A stretch of 64,000 bases of DNA, from NCBI GenBank assembly GCA_965247255.1, contig CBDFGS010000012.1, forward strand, positions 124,001 through 188,000, written 5' to 3'. Below are positions 1 to 7,788 of this stretch, one piece after another. The notes below the pieces were generated by a model that was given only the letters and a program-made list of their open reading frames with translations, was not told the DNA's origin and ran no database searches. The stretch's first letter is position 1. Every line of letters starts with the position of its first letter. Made by a program: the position numbers and the translations under genes. This stretch comes from CBDFGS01 sp965247255. Its GTDB lineage: Bacteria > Chloroflexota > Dehalococcoidia > Lucifugimonadales > CAUZJF01.

Positions 1-201
1 GCGTTGCAACTGGCGTTCGATCCGAGCGGCGTCGCCTCTACGCACGGCAAGGTGGTGTTTCGGGTCGACGACGTAGAGAAGACTCGTGAAGAGCTGGTCG
101 GGCGGGGCGCGGAGCTGAGCGACGTGACCACTTCGGGAGACGAGCACTACTGCGAAGGGAAGGACCCGGAGGGCAACGGCTTCCGCATATCGGACCGCTA
201 G
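1..201 (+). CDS. VOC/glyoxalase-family protein, C-terminal fragment cut by window edge
   Basis: The reading frame is open from the first base, so the gene starts outside the window; 66 residues are visible. The ending, with a variable-domain strand ('VVFRVDDVEKTREEL') and the closing 'DPEGNGFRI' motif, is typical of the second half of a vicinal oxygen chelate fold (glyoxalase I, bleomycin resistance, dioxygenase relatives). The glutamate-containing DPEGN loop is where such proteins usually place a metal ligand or its neighbour. Substrate cannot be told. It converges on the Hsp20 gene, with a hairpin between. Confidence 0.7.
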   Translation, partial: ALQLAFDPSGVASTHGKVVFRVDDVEKTREELVGRGAELSDVTTSGDEHYCEGKDPEGNGFRISDR

Positions 202-230
202 GCAGTCTGGTTGAGGACGTGGAAACGAAG

Positions 231-258
231 GAGGCCCGCCTGGCGACAGGCGGGCCTC
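231..258. terminator. Perfect 10-bp hairpin between convergent genes
   Basis: GAGGCCCGCC and GGCGGGCCTC form a perfect stem around an 8-nt loop, midway between the convergent glyoxalase fragment and Hsp20 gene. Neither side has a clear T-run, so it may act as a shared weak terminator or as an mRNA 3' stabiliser. Confidence 0.55.
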
Positions 259-287
259 CACTCGACGTTTCGGTGTGACGGTCTCGC

Positions 288-731
288 TTAGCTCACTGTG
301 ACTTCGACTCGCTTGGCCTTCTTCGCCGGCTCCTTAGCCAGGGTCACCGTGAGGACGCCATGCTCGTAGTTGGACTCGGCGTTCTCCGCATCGACGGAGT
401 CGGGCAACCTGAGGGCTCGATGGAGCTTGCCCGCTCGGCGCTCTCGGATGATGTAGCCGCCGTTCTTCGTCTCTTCCTCTTCGGACTTGGACTCTCCTGT
501 TATGGTCAGGACCCCGTTCTCCGTGGTGACTTCGATGTCGTCGGGGCCTACTCCCGGTAGCGAGGCGCGGACGATGATCGCGTCGTCCGTCTCCTCCACG
601 TCCAGGGGCAGCGACGGATATGCTGTCCGCAGGCTCACCGGTCCGCCAAGGCCGAAGCCCCGCCAAAAGCGGTCTATCCTGTCATCCGTTCGCCGAAACC
701 CAATCTCCGGATACCAACGCTGTAAAACCAT
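288..731 (-). CDS. hsp20: Small heat shock protein, Hsp20/alpha-crystallin family
   Basis: 147 residues, normal for bacterial Hsp20. The alpha-crystallin domain spans about residues 42-135, with the paired 'ENGVLTITGE' (71-80) and 'GVLTVTLAK' (125-133) strands and a C-terminal V-E-V (142-144) that can serve as the I-x-I/V oligomer-docking motif. It is an ATP-independent holdase that binds unfolding proteins in the cytoplasm. The ATG at 731 follows a GGGAGGTG ribosome site. The gene is divergent from the dnaJ-hspR pair, and the shared 230-bp spacer carries its promoter and an inverted repeat, so stress control by the adjacent HspR-like regulator is likely but inferred. Confidence 0.95.
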   Translation of the reverse strand: MVLQRWYPEIGFRRTDDRIDRFWRGFGLGGPVSLRTAYPSLPLDVEETDDAIIVRASLPGVGPDDIEVTTENGVLTITGESKSEEEETKNGGYIIRERRAGKLHRALRLPDSVDAENAESNYEHGVLTVTLAKEPAKKAKRVEVTVS

Positions 732-802
732 TTGTGCACCTCCCAGTGCGGTGAATCCTTGCTGAGATGTCTGTGCAGTGCATCCAGCTTTCTGTAATGG
801 GT

Positions 803-843
803 ACTATAGCACTCTTATAGTACGCGTGTCAAGTATCTCTTGA
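803..843 (-). promoter_or_regulatory. Hsp20 promoter with overlapping inverted repeat
   Basis: On the minus strand TTGACA (832-827) is followed after 18 nt by TATAGT (808-803), a good housekeeping promoter. A TCAAG-N5-CTTGA inverted repeat at 829-843 overlaps the -35 box and is placed like a repressor operator. Its half-site resembles HspR half-sites, but their order is reversed relative to the HAIR consensus (CTTGAGT-N7-ACTCAAG), so binding by the HspR-like protein encoded at 1858 is only a guess. Confidence 0.55.
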
Positions 844-885
844 TTGTTAGTGCGATAGTAGTTACATAATACGTTTCATAGATGC

Positions 886-891
886 TATAAT
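886..891 (+). promoter_or_regulatory. -10 box TATAAT for the dnaJ-hspR operon
   Basis: A perfect TATAAT lies about 70 nt before the dnaJ ATG in an unusually AT-rich stretch. No convincing -35 hexamer is visible 16-18 nt upstream, so an activator or a relaxed promoter is possible. Confidence 0.4.
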
Positions 892-962
892 GTCTTCAGA
901 AAACACGCGTCGGGCGGGCGGTTGACGGAACAAGGTTAGACCGGCGCAGAAGAGATAGTTAG

Positions 963-1856
963 ATGGCAAGCTACTACGACACGTTGGGCGTATCCAAGAG
1001 CGCCAGCGAAAAGGACATCCGGCAGGCGTACAGGCGCCTGGCGCGCAAGTATCATCCTGACCTCAACCCCGGCGATGAGGACGCCGAGGGGAAGTTCAAG
1101 GAGATAAACACGGCGCACGAAGTCCTCTCCGACAGGAAGACAAGACAAAAGTACGATCGGTACGGGGACAAATGGAAGTTCGCCGACCAGATCGAGAGTC
1201 AGCACGCTCACTCGGCACAAGGTCCGTTCACCTGGACGACTCGGAGCGGAACAACCCGGGGCGCATCCGGCTCCGACCCTTTCGCGGGAGTGGGCGACCT
1301 GTTTGGCGACCTGGGTGGCCGGTTAGGCCGCCAAGGTCGCGCTGCGACGGCCGCGAAGCTGGAAACGACCGTCGACGTGACGCTCGAGGAAGCGTTCGCC
1401 GGCACAAAGCGGAATATAACTATTACCACGCGCGGCCGAGACCGCCGTATAGAGGTGACCATCCCGCCGGGCGTGGACAACGGGTCGGTTGTCCGTATCC
1501 GACCAGGCGCGCAGCAGGAGCTGCTGCTCACGATCGAGCTGCAGCCGCACCCGACGTTCACGCGTAGCGGGAGCGATCTGTTCACAGAAGTGGATGTGCC
1601 CCTGGAGGACGCGGTCCTTGGTGGGGAGGTCGAGGTACGGACGCTCACGGGGGGCGCCAAGCTGAAGGTGCCCGCAGAGAGCCAGAACGGTCAGAGGGTA
1701 CGGCTGAGGGGACAGGGGATGCCAAAGCTGGGTTCGAAGAGTAACCGTGGCGACCTCTACGCGATCATACGTCCCCGTCTGCCAAAGCAACTTAGCGAAG
1801 AGCAGAAGGAGCTCTTCGAGCAACTCAAGGCTGTCAGCGCCAAGGAAGGAAAGTAA
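963..1856 (+). CDS. dnaJ: Class II J-domain co-chaperone (DnaJ/CbpA type)
   Basis: 297 residues. The J-domain occupies about residues 4-67 with the HPD tripeptide at 31-33 that stimulates DnaK ATPase. A Gly/Ser/Phe-bearing linker follows (about 85-120), then the two beta-barrel C-terminal substrate-binding domains (about 130-290, including 'VDVPLEDAVLGGEVEV'). The four CxxCxGxG zinc-finger repeats of canonical DnaJ are absent, so this is a CbpA/DnaJ2-like protein. Neither dnaK nor grpE is in the window. The gene starts at the ATG at 963 and is followed after one base by the HspR-like regulator, making a co-chaperone/regulator pair. Confidence 0.93.
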   Translation: MASYYDTLGVSKSASEKDIRQAYRRLARKYHPDLNPGDEDAEGKFKEINTAHEVLSDRKTRQKYDRYGDKWKFADQIESQHAHSAQGPFTWTTRSGTTRGASGSDPFAGVGDLFGDLGGRLGRQGRAATAAKLETTVDVTLEEAFAGTKRNITITTRGRDRRIEVTIPPGVDNGSVVRIRPGAQQELLLTIELQPHPTFTRSGSDLFTEVDVPLEDAVLGGEVEVRTLTGGAKLKVPAESQNGQRVRLRGQGMPKLGSKSNRGDLYAIIRPRLPKQLSEEQKELFEQLKAVSAKEGK

Positions 1857-1857
1857 C

Positions 1858-2199
1858 ATGTCGATGGACGACATGCTCCCTTACGACGAGCCGTGCTTCG
1901 TTATCAGCGTGGCGGCCCGAATGCTCGGCCTCCGTACACAGACCCTGCGTTACTACGAGCGGCTGGGACTTGTCGAGCCGCAGCGGACCGGGGGGAACCA
2001 GCGCGTATACTCTCGCCGCGATGTCGACGCCGTCCGTCGAATCAGGAGCCTCATGGAGGAGCTGGGAGTTAACCTCGCCGGCGTCGAAGTTGTGCTGAAG
2101 CTGCTGGACCGGCTGAAAGAGTCGGAGGGCGAGATGGGCCGGCTCCGCGCCGAAAACGAGCGCCTGAGGTCGATTGTCGGCGCGGGGTCGCAGCGGTAG
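1858..2199 (+). CDS. hspR: MerR-family heat-shock regulator, HspR-like
   Basis: 113 residues from the ATG at 1858, preceded by AAGGAAGG. An N-terminal winged helix ('VISVAARMLGLRTQTLRYYE', about 15-34) matches the HspR subgroup, whose members begin with 'Y-IS-AA-LG-H-QTLR-YE' and lack effector cysteines. A helical region about 60-107 would be the dimerisation coiled coil. HspR proteins repress heat-shock operons together with DnaK. Position directly after the J-protein and opposite Hsp20 supports this role. The short C-terminus (GAGSQR) is not informative. Confidence 0.9.
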   Translation: MSMDDMLPYDEPCFVISVAARMLGLRTQTLRYYERLGLVEPQRTGGNQRVYSRRDVDAVRRIRSLMEELGVNLAGVEVVLKLLDRLKESEGEMGRLRAENERLRSIVGAGSQR

Positions 2200-2289
2200 G
2201 CACTCGGCGCGGCCTCCGGCCAGCCGAGCAGATTCGGATATCTTGGGCGACCGCAACAGGGACCACCGACTTTATCCCATGTTGGTCTT

Positions 2290-2997
2290 ATGCAACGTAA
2301 ATACGACGCGGTGATATTTGACCTGTATGGAACGCTCATAGACGGTCCATATGGACAGGAGTCTGCCCGGGTCGAGATGGCCAAGGTCCTCGGGGTTCAG
2401 CCTGCTGAGTTTGAAGAGTCATGGCGGCGATTCCGATTGCAGCGGGATGCAGGACAGCTCAGCACCGTCGAAACGGAGATCGAGGCGGCTATGGGTGGGC
2501 TGGGCGCTGAGGCGAAGCCCCATGCGATCGAGGCCGCCAAAGCTATCCGGTACCAGTCGATCCGGGAGTCACTTGAGCCCCGCCCCGAAGCAATTGAGTT
2601 GCTCAAGTCGCTGCGGACCAGGGGTTATAAGCTGGGGTTGCTGAGCAACTGTTCGTCCGAGGTCCCTGAGCTCTGGAGTGAAACTGCTTTTGGTACTCTG
2701 TTCGACGCGACCGTTTTCTCGGCGTCCGAGCAACTCGTGAAACCAGACAAAGCGATCTTCACGCGAGCAGTCGACAGGCTCGAAGTCGCACCTGAGCGGT
2801 GCCTGTACATCGGCGACGGCGACAGCAACGAGCTGGACGCCGCGGCCGCCATTGGAATGACACCGTGGTTACTCTTGCTCTCGTACGAGGACCCGCCGCG
2901 GAGCGCGAAACACGCCGAGAGCGTGGAGCGGTGGCGACACCGCCACCTGCGCTCCCTCGCGGAAGTGATGGACGTAGTCGAAGGTCGGCTTCCTTAA
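2290..2997 (+). CDS. HAD-superfamily hydrolase (haloacid dehalogenase type)
   Basis: 235 residues. Motif I is 'VIFDLYGTLID' with nucleophile Asp11; the DxYGT variant resembles L-2-haloacid dehalogenases and related phosphatases, where the second Asp of DxD is replaced by Tyr. Motif II is 'LLSNCSSE', motif III the Lys of 'KPDKAIF', and motif IV 'YIGDGDSNELDAA'. The cap is helical (type C1). The reaction is hydrolysis through an aspartyl intermediate, but substrate is unknown. The 90-bp gap from hspR suggests a separate unit. The 171 bp downstream (2998-3168) hold no recognisable gene. Confidence 0.85.
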   Translation: MQRKYDAVIFDLYGTLIDGPYGQESARVEMAKVLGVQPAEFEESWRRFRLQRDAGQLSTVETEIEAAMGGLGAEAKPHAIEAAKAIRYQSIRESLEPRPEAIELLKSLRTRGYKLGLLSNCSSEVPELWSETAFGTLFDATVFSASEQLVKPDKAIFTRAVDRLEVAPERCLYIGDGDSNELDAAAAIGMTPWLLLLSYEDPPRSAKHAESVERWRHRHLRSLAEVMDVVEGRLP

Positions 2998-3168
2998 CCC
3001 GGCCCTCTGTGCCGACTTGGGCACCCGCCGACTGTCTAGTCCTGTTTGTGCGAGATCACCGAATCTTGCGTAGACGTGTCGTTACGATTGGGCAAGTGCG
3101 GTCAAATGCAGCGCCAAGAGTCCTACCGATCCCAGCGCCAAATAACTAGCCGAATCTACCACGAGTCT

Positions 3169-4383
3169 CTACCCCCTCGCCAGCGCCCGCAGTAGCATGA
3201 GCGGGCTTGGCCGCTTGCCGTAGCTGAGGAGAAACGCGCGGAAGATTCGCGATACGAGGAATAGGGCCGCTACCACCGAAAGGGCGAGCACTACGAGGCT
3301 GACGGCCACCTCCCAGGGTTCGATGGCGCCCGGGCCCAGCCGCTCAAGCACGACCAGTGGGGACGTCAGCGGGAAAAACGTGAGGAATTTGACCACGCCG
3401 GCGGTCGGGTTCTCAACGATATAGACCCACCCCCAGATTGGAATGATCAGCGGCGCCGCCACTAGAATGGATAGCTGCTGGGACTCCTGACTCGTCGAAG
3501 ATATAGCGCCGAGCCCGGCATTCAATGTCGCGAACATCAGGTACCCGAGCACGAAGAATGCCACGGCGCCGACCGTCGGCGCCAGCCCCGGTAGTGTGAG
3601 GTCCAGGTCCGTGAACACCGAGGGCGCTACCTCGAGCAGCGTCCGGCCAACAGTAACCCATATCAGCACCTGGGACAGGCCCGCGGCCCCCAGACCAAGC
3701 ACCTTCCCGACCATGAACTGTCCGGGCGTGACCGACGACAGCAACACCTCCATGATCCGGCTCTCCTTCTCCTCGCCAAGGCCCTGGAGAAGGAAGCCCC
3801 CTGTCATCGCCAGTGAGAACATGAGCAGAAACGCCAGCCCCAGGAAGAAGAACACGCGAGGACCGTCCAAATCGCGAGGCACACCTAAGGGGTCTACCGC
3901 CACGCTTGTTAGGAGCAGGGGATGTTTCAGTCGCTCGACCAGGTCCGATTCCGGCGCGGCGTCCGTCAGGTTCGCTAACAGGAACATGCTCAGCCGATGG
4001 TCGTCGCCGTCGTCCAGGCTAAAGCCCAGGCCGACCTCGACCCGCTGGACCCGCCCGGTAGCTATGTAGTCCGGCGGTATGACGTAGAGACGCTTGACGT
4101 CCTCCGCCAGCAGCGCTTCCATCCCTTCATCTCGGCTGTCGAAGCGTACAAACTCGACATCGTCCTGAGTCAGGTGGCCCGAGAACAGGGCCGTGCCGTC
4201 CACGTAGCCCGCCTGGTCCTTTTCGCCTCCTTCGCCTTCTTCGCCCCCGATGTTCTGGATGACCCAGACTACAGACAGCGCAATCAAGACGCCGACCGGA
4301 ACGCCCACCGTGACGATCTGGAACATGCGGCGGCGGTACAGCGTCTTGAACTCGTGGACCGCGATCGTCAGCGTGGTTCTCAT
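3169..4383 (-). CDS. ABC-2 type transporter permease, NatB-like
   Basis: 404 residues. An N-terminal membrane helix (about 20-40) is followed by a roughly 140-residue extracytoplasmic domain and then about five further helices in the C-terminal half. 'EEKESRIMEVLLSSVTPGQF' is the signature of the NatB/ABC2_membrane_3 family (Na+ or drug/polysaccharide exporters). Its start codon overlaps the stop of the ATPase gene by 4 bp (ATGA), so the two are translationally coupled and form one exporter. Substrate is unknown. Confidence 0.9.
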   Translation of the reverse strand: MRTTLTIAVHEFKTLYRRRMFQIVTVGVPVGVLIALSVVWVIQNIGGEEGEGGEKDQAGYVDGTALFSGHLTQDDVEFVRFDSRDEGMEALLAEDVKRLYVIPPDYIATGRVQRVEVGLGFSLDDGDDHRLSMFLLANLTDAAPESDLVERLKHPLLLTSVAVDPLGVPRDLDGPRVFFFLGLAFLLMFSLAMTGGFLLQGLGEEKESRIMEVLLSSVTPGQFMVGKVLGLGAAGLSQVLIWVTVGRTLLEVAPSVFTDLDLTLPGLAPTVGAVAFFVLGYLMFATLNAGLGAISSTSQESQQLSILVAAPLIIPIWGWVYIVENPTAGVVKFLTFFPLTSPLVVLERLGPGAIEPWEVAVSLVVLALSVVAALFLVSRIFRAFLLSYGKRPSPLMLLRALARG

Positions 4384-5348
4384 CGTTGCGTTCCTTTCAC
4401 GACCTGAATGAATATGTCCTCGAGAGGCAGTCCTGCTACCTCGAAGCGTTTGACGTCGACGCCTGCTTCCGCCAGCGCCTGAAAGACTGTCATGCTTTCG
4501 GTACCCTTCGACATTACGAGTTCCCGGTAGTGCCCGTGGTCGTTGACCCTTTCGACGCCGGGCAACCCGGCCGGCAGGCTCGCTCCTTCGACGATAATCG
4601 ACCTTCCGCCAAATCCTTCACGTATTTCCGCTAAGTCCCCGTAGAGTACGACCCTGCCTGCGTTGATCATGAGAACACGGCTGCAAAGCTCCTCGACCTC
4701 GTTCATCTGGTGGGTGCTCAGCATGATGGCGACGCCTTCCTTCTGCTGTTCTACCAACACCTCCTTCACCAGGCGGAGGTTCACCGGGTCCAGTCCGGAG
4801 AAGGGCTCATCGAGCACGAGTAGTCGAGGTCGATGGAGGAACGTAGCCGCAAGCTGGATAAGCTGACCCATCCCCTTGCTGAGCTCTTGCACTTTCTTAT
4901 CACGGTGCTGGGTCATTCCCAGACGTTCCAATAGCTCCCCTGAACGGCTTCGCGCCTCGGACCGGCGCATCCCCTTCAGCGCCCCGAGGTATTCGAGCGT
5001 CTCCTCCACCCGGAGGTCTCGGTATAGCCCGCGCTCCTCCGGCAGGTATCCCAGCATCGCTCGGTGTAGGTGGTTGAACTGCTCGCCGAAGAGTAGTACG
5101 TCACCCTGGTCCGGATGAATGATGTCGAGGAGCATACGCATTGTGGTGGTCTTCCCCGCTCCATTCGGACCCACAACCCCGAGCACTTCTCCCTCATTCA
5201 CGGAAAAGCTGACGTCCTGGACCACATCGCGGTCACCGAACCGCTTCGAGATCCCGCGTGATTCGGCTATCGCCGTAGGTCGCGACCCCTTTCGACCGTT
5301 CGCGCTAAATGGCCCTGGTCTGGTGAGTTCTTTCTCGATTACCGTCAT
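4380..5348 (-). CDS. ABC transporter ATP-binding protein, NatA-like
   Basis: 322 residues. Walker A 'GPNGAGKTT' (60-68), signature 'LSKGMGQL' (156-163), Walker B 'LLVLDEP' (177-183) and an H-loop in 'STHQMNEVEEL' are all intact. A C-terminal extension of about 80 residues after the core ATPase is usual for the NatA/DUF4162-containing subgroup. Together with the overlapping permease it forms a two-gene exporter. The ATG at 5348 has a GGAG ribosome site. The first 30 residues are a poorly conserved extension; no better internal start is evident. Confidence 0.93.
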   Translation of the reverse strand: MTVIEKELTRPGPFSANGRKGSRPTAIAESRGISKRFGDRDVVQDVSFSVNEGEVLGVVGPNGAGKTTTMRMLLDIIHPDQGDVLLFGEQFNHLHRAMLGYLPEERGLYRDLRVEETLEYLGALKGMRRSEARSRSGELLERLGMTQHRDKKVQELSKGMGQLIQLAATFLHRPRLLVLDEPFSGLDPVNLRLVKEVLVEQQKEGVAIMLSTHQMNEVEELCSRVLMINAGRVVLYGDLAEIREGFGGRSIIVEGASLPAGLPGVERVNDHGHYRELVMSKGTESMTVFQALAEAGVDVKRFEVAGLPLEDIFIQVVKGTQR

Positions 5349-5864
5349 ATGCTGTGTCTCCTCTGCGGCGGTGGGCCGTCGTCCGGCGTACTGGCCTTAA
5401 CGACCCCGGGTCGAACATGGTCGCAAGAGTTCATGGCGACAACGGTACTGTGTGTACCCGGTTTAGTAATGAGGAGAACGGCGGATTATGGTCCGGCAAA
5501 AGGCTGATTCTCGGGTCAGCCTTTTTGCGGACGCACTATCGTACTTTCGGCGAGTTTGTTAGGCGGAGCGGAAAGGCTCCCCAGCGGTTCGGACTCGGGG
5601 CCTAGAGGTCCCGCAAGCGCGTTCAACCAACGGAATTTCTCTCTCACAATTTGGGCTGACCCAAGCCGATGCTACCGGCCCGAGCCCGTATCGGCTGAGG
5701 TCGGGAGCGACTTAGGTAGCGAGGGCTGCGAACAGAAGAGCTCGATCCGTGACTAGACCTTGAGGTGAATAAGTCCTATGCTCCAGCGACAGCGACTTTG
5801 CCCGAGATACGTAGTTTTCGCAGACCGCCTTGGTTCAATAGGTGAGCCTCTGAGTCCTTCTGTT
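5349..5864. other. Intergenic stretch with no gene except a terminator
   Basis: About 516 bp between the lipoprotein gene and the ABC exporter. Apart from the strong hairpin at 5498-5525, I see no coding signal, tRNA or repeat. Any promoter of the exporter must lie in 5349-5490, but no clear hexamers were found. Confidence 0.6.
5498..5525 (-). terminator. Rho-independent terminator after the lipoprotein/FHA cluster
   Basis: AAAAGGCTGA pairs perfectly with TCAGCCTTTT across an 8-nt loop, giving a 10-bp stem whose ends make a U-tract in either direction. It lies about 340 nt beyond the stop of the lipoprotein gene at 5865 and before the ABC exporter, so it would end the leftward transcripts of the cluster. 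Confidence 0.8.
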
Positions 5865-6356
5865 TTAGTTGGAATCAGAAGTCCAGCGTGTCCAAAGGTC
5901 TTCGAGCGGTTTCATCGTGATCGCGCACTGAGCTGCTTCAACTGCACCGGGGGGACAGTCCTCGATTTGAACGCTTCGGCCCGAGTCCAGCGTATAAACG
6001 TTGCCCGCTTCGCCCTTCATCACGTAAATCTTTAGACTTTCGCCACTCCCGGGTGCGACGAGATATGATTCGGTAGTGGCGCCGACGAGCTCAAAGTCGG
6101 CCTCGTTGAGTTTCCCCCGTTCTGTACCCACCTGATAGTAGACTGCTCCCTCGTAGGTCAGGCTGCCCCGGGGGGCCGGGGGGCTTCCTGCGATAACGGG
6201 CGAGCCGGACGGCTGGGGCTGGCCTTGGGCCTGCGGGGAGTCGGATGCTGGTCCTGCTTCTGCCGAGTCTTGCGTCTCTCCGGCCCCGCACGCGAGACCG
6301 ACGACCATCAGTGTTGCGACTCCGAGTCCTAGCGCAACACCTTTTATCCTGGTCAT
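5865..6356 (-). CDS. Small secreted lipoprotein, ECF-promoter cluster
   Basis: 163 residues from the ATG at 6356, which has a GGGAGAAGGAG ribosome site. Residues 1-22 are a signal peptide ending in the lipobox 'VGLAC', so Cys23 would be lipidated and the protein held on the outer face of the membrane. A Gln/Pro/Ser-rich linker (about 26-60) leads to a domain starting 'LTYEGAVYYQVG' that resembles the shared 'LTF-DGVEY-VE' domain of the lipoproteins at 7227 and 30819. The ending 'WTRWTSDSN' also matches theirs ('WVRWTAG', 'WTRWTSD'). Function unknown. An upstream ECF-type promoter is described separately. Confidence 0.85.
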   Translation of the reverse strand: MTRIKGVALGLGVATLMVVGLACGAGETQDSAEAGPASDSPQAQGQPQPSGSPVIAGSPPAPRGSLTYEGAVYYQVGTERGKLNEADFELVGATTESYLVAPGSGESLKIYVMKGEAGNVYTLDSGRSVQIEDCPPGAVEAAQCAITMKPLEDLWTRWTSDSN

Positions 6357-6406
6357 CTCCTTCTCCCTTTGTCGTGTGATATATCTAACCCGGTCCTGTA
6401 TATATA

Positions 6407-6432
6407 GACGGAGAACGAGCCCGAAAAGATCC
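6407..6432 (-). promoter_or_regulatory. ECF-sigma-type promoter 1 (lipoprotein at 5865)
   Basis: Minus strand: GGATC (6432-6428), 17-nt spacer, CGTC (6410-6407), followed by TATATATACAG. One mismatch from GGAAC-N17-CGTC found at four other genes of the cluster. The first transcribed bases share a GGTTAGATATATCACACGA-like stretch with promoters 2 and 5. Confidence 0.7.
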
Positions 6433-6475
6433 AAGAACGGTGGTGAAACCGTCGGCGATTTCCATCTCGAAGGAG

Positions 6476-6838
6476 CTAAGCGGGACTGGCCGTTCGGTCC
6501 GACCGCAGCACAACGGTAGTCGCTGCTTCCTGTCGGAAGACAAGAGTGACCTCGCTGGCGCCCAGTCGAATGCTGGCCCAGTTCCTCAAGAGATGTGGCA
6601 CGTCGCCGATCTTGCCGCCGTTTACGGAAGTCCCATTCGCGGACCCTAGGTCGTGCAGTACAAACCCGTGCGGAGTCTCCATGATAAGACCATGCCGGCG
6701 AGACACCGTCGCGTCGTCGATCACCACGTCATTGTTCGGACGCCGCCCCAGGACAATAGGCAACCTTCCCAGTGGTATTGCCAAACCGTCCCTGGGTCCG
6801 CCCCGAATCGTCAAAGACGCCTGTCTATTCGTGACCAT
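6476..6838 (-). CDS. FHA-domain protein 1
   Basis: 120 residues from the ATG at 6838. A nearly stand-alone forkhead-associated domain: 'GR' (31-32), 'SRRH' (46-49) and 'LGSANGTSVNG' (64-74) are the phosphothreonine-peptide contacts. No membrane segment, so it is cytoplasmic and would read Ser/Thr kinase phosphorylation; no such kinase is in the window. It is a near copy of FHA protein 2 (8517-8891) until residue 103, after which the tails are unrelated: here 'EAATTVVLRSDRTASPA', with threonines that might themselves be phosphorylated. The start was chosen to match FHA 2 and follows GAGGAG. Confidence 0.9.
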   Translation of the reverse strand: MVTNRQASLTIRGGPRDGLAIPLGRLPIVLGRRPNNDVVIDDATVSRRHGLIMETPHGFVLHDLGSANGTSVNGGKIGDVPHLLRNWASIRLGASEVTLVFRQEAATTVVLRSDRTASPA

Positions 6839-6856
6839 GATCGCTGCTCCTCTCGA
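6528..6856. repeat. 329-bp segmental duplication, copy A (FHA domain)
   Basis: This block and 8581-8909 are the same length and differ at only a few bases (for example T/C at 6559 against 8612). It covers the FHA domain and the ribosome-binding region but not the C-terminal tail or the promoter. Identity stops abruptly at both edges, which marks a recent duplication or gene conversion. Confidence 0.85.
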
Positions 6857-6951
6857 CAAGACTGTTGCGATTTATCTCACCTTCCACGTTACCCGTATAC
6901 ATTTCGTTTTCGTCTTGTCGTGTGATATGTCCAACCGGTCTTGTATGTATA

Positions 6952-6977
6952 GACGCCAGGGGTCTTCCAAAAGTTCC
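6952..6977 (-). promoter_or_regulatory. ECF-sigma-type promoter 2 (FHA protein 1)
   Basis: Minus strand: GGAAC (6977-6973), 17-nt spacer, CGTC (6955-6952), then TATACATACAAG. The leader to the FHA ATG is about 105 nt. The rest of the 388-bp gap between this gene and the next lipoprotein gene (6839-7226) holds only this promoter and the hairpin at 7172-7206. Confidence 0.75.
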
Positions 6978-7171
6978 AGCTACGGTGACTGTGCCTCCAC
7001 CCTATGCTGTACGACCCCGGAAATAATCTCGATATGAAGGTCTTGTTATCGGGCGGAAGGCGTATCTGGTGGCACTAGCTCTTGCAGGATCTCCACACTC
7101 AGGGGGTCGCAACCCATCGTACCGGTCGTGCGAGACTCCGTGAGAACGGACCTGCCGGTCAGCACGTGTCG

Positions 7172-7206
7172 GCGCCTCGGGCAGGCTCTTGTCCTGCCCG
7201 AGGCGC
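7172..7206 (-). terminator. 14-bp perfect GC-rich hairpin after lipoprotein gene
   Basis: GCGCCTCGGGCAGG pairs perfectly with CCTGCCCGAGGCGC around CTCTTGT. It starts 20 nt past the stop of the lipoprotein at 7227. There is no U-tract on the minus-strand transcript, so it may be a stabilising 3' end or a Rho-assisted terminator. Confidence 0.65.
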
Positions 7207-7226
7207 TTTCTCACCTGCAAATTGTC

Positions 7227-7688
7227 CTAGCCAGCCGTCCAACGGACCCACTGCGCCGGCCGGGCCGGGGAAGGCGGTAGACCGCCTGGCTCCCTGTCCT
7301 TGACGGTCGTGGCCGGGTAGAAGATGTACACGTCGGTCGTCGCGCCGGCCTTTGGTCGGTAGACCTCTACACCGGTGTCGCCGTCAGGGTTGTTTCGCGT
7401 ACCTGTGCCGACGACCTCCATGTCGTCCATGTTGATAGCTGCGCGCCACTCGACCGCAGCGTACTCCACCCCGTCGAACGTCACCCGCAAGGGCGGCCCA
7501 CTAGAACTCGGCGACGCCGCCGGTCCGGGCTGAACCCCAGCGGTTTTCCCACCTACCGTGGGCGGAGCCTGCGTCGGTGCATCCTCGTTGAGCGAAGTCG
7601 GTTCAGCTCCATTTCCACACGCTACGCCGATCACCATCAACGCTGCCACTCCAATGATACCCGCGAATCCTCTCATTCCAATTGCCAT
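7227..7688 (-). CDS. Small secreted lipoprotein with shared VEY/EVVGTGT domain
   Basis: 153 residues from the ATG at 7688, preceded by AAGGAGCT. A longer in-frame opening to 7952 was rejected because it would run through the ECF promoter. Signal peptide and lipobox 'VIGVAC' put the lipidated residue at Cys24. After a Pro/Ser-rich linker the mature domain runs 'VTFDGVEYAAVEW...INMDDMEVVGTGT...NPDGD...VEVYRPKAGATTDVY'. The same domain is found with high identity in the long lipoprotein at 30819 (about residues 410-500) and more weakly at 5865. Function unknown; probably an extracytoplasmic binding or sensor domain. Confidence 0.85.
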   Translation of the reverse strand: MAIGMRGFAGIIGVAALMVIGVACGNGAEPTSLNEDAPTQAPPTVGGKTAGVQPGPAASPSSSGPPLRVTFDGVEYAAVEWRAAINMDDMEVVGTGTRNNPDGDTGVEVYRPKAGATTDVYIFYPATTVKDREPGGLPPSPARPAQWVRWTAG

Positions 7689-7762
7689 TTCTAGCTCCTT
7701 TCTTGCCCTTTTTGGCATTTCCGACGATTGCTTGGACCTTGTATCACTGCTCTGTATATATA

Positions 7763-7788
7763 GACGGCGCCGAGCCTTGTTTTGTTCC
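7763..7788 (-). promoter_or_regulatory. ECF-sigma-type promoter 3 (lipoprotein at 7227)
   Basis: Minus strand: GGAAC (7788-7784), 17-nt spacer, CGTC (7766-7763), then TATATATACAGAGCAGTGATACA. The downstream AGCAGTGATACA stretch is shared with promoter 4 and differs from that of promoters 1, 2 and 5. Confidence 0.75.
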
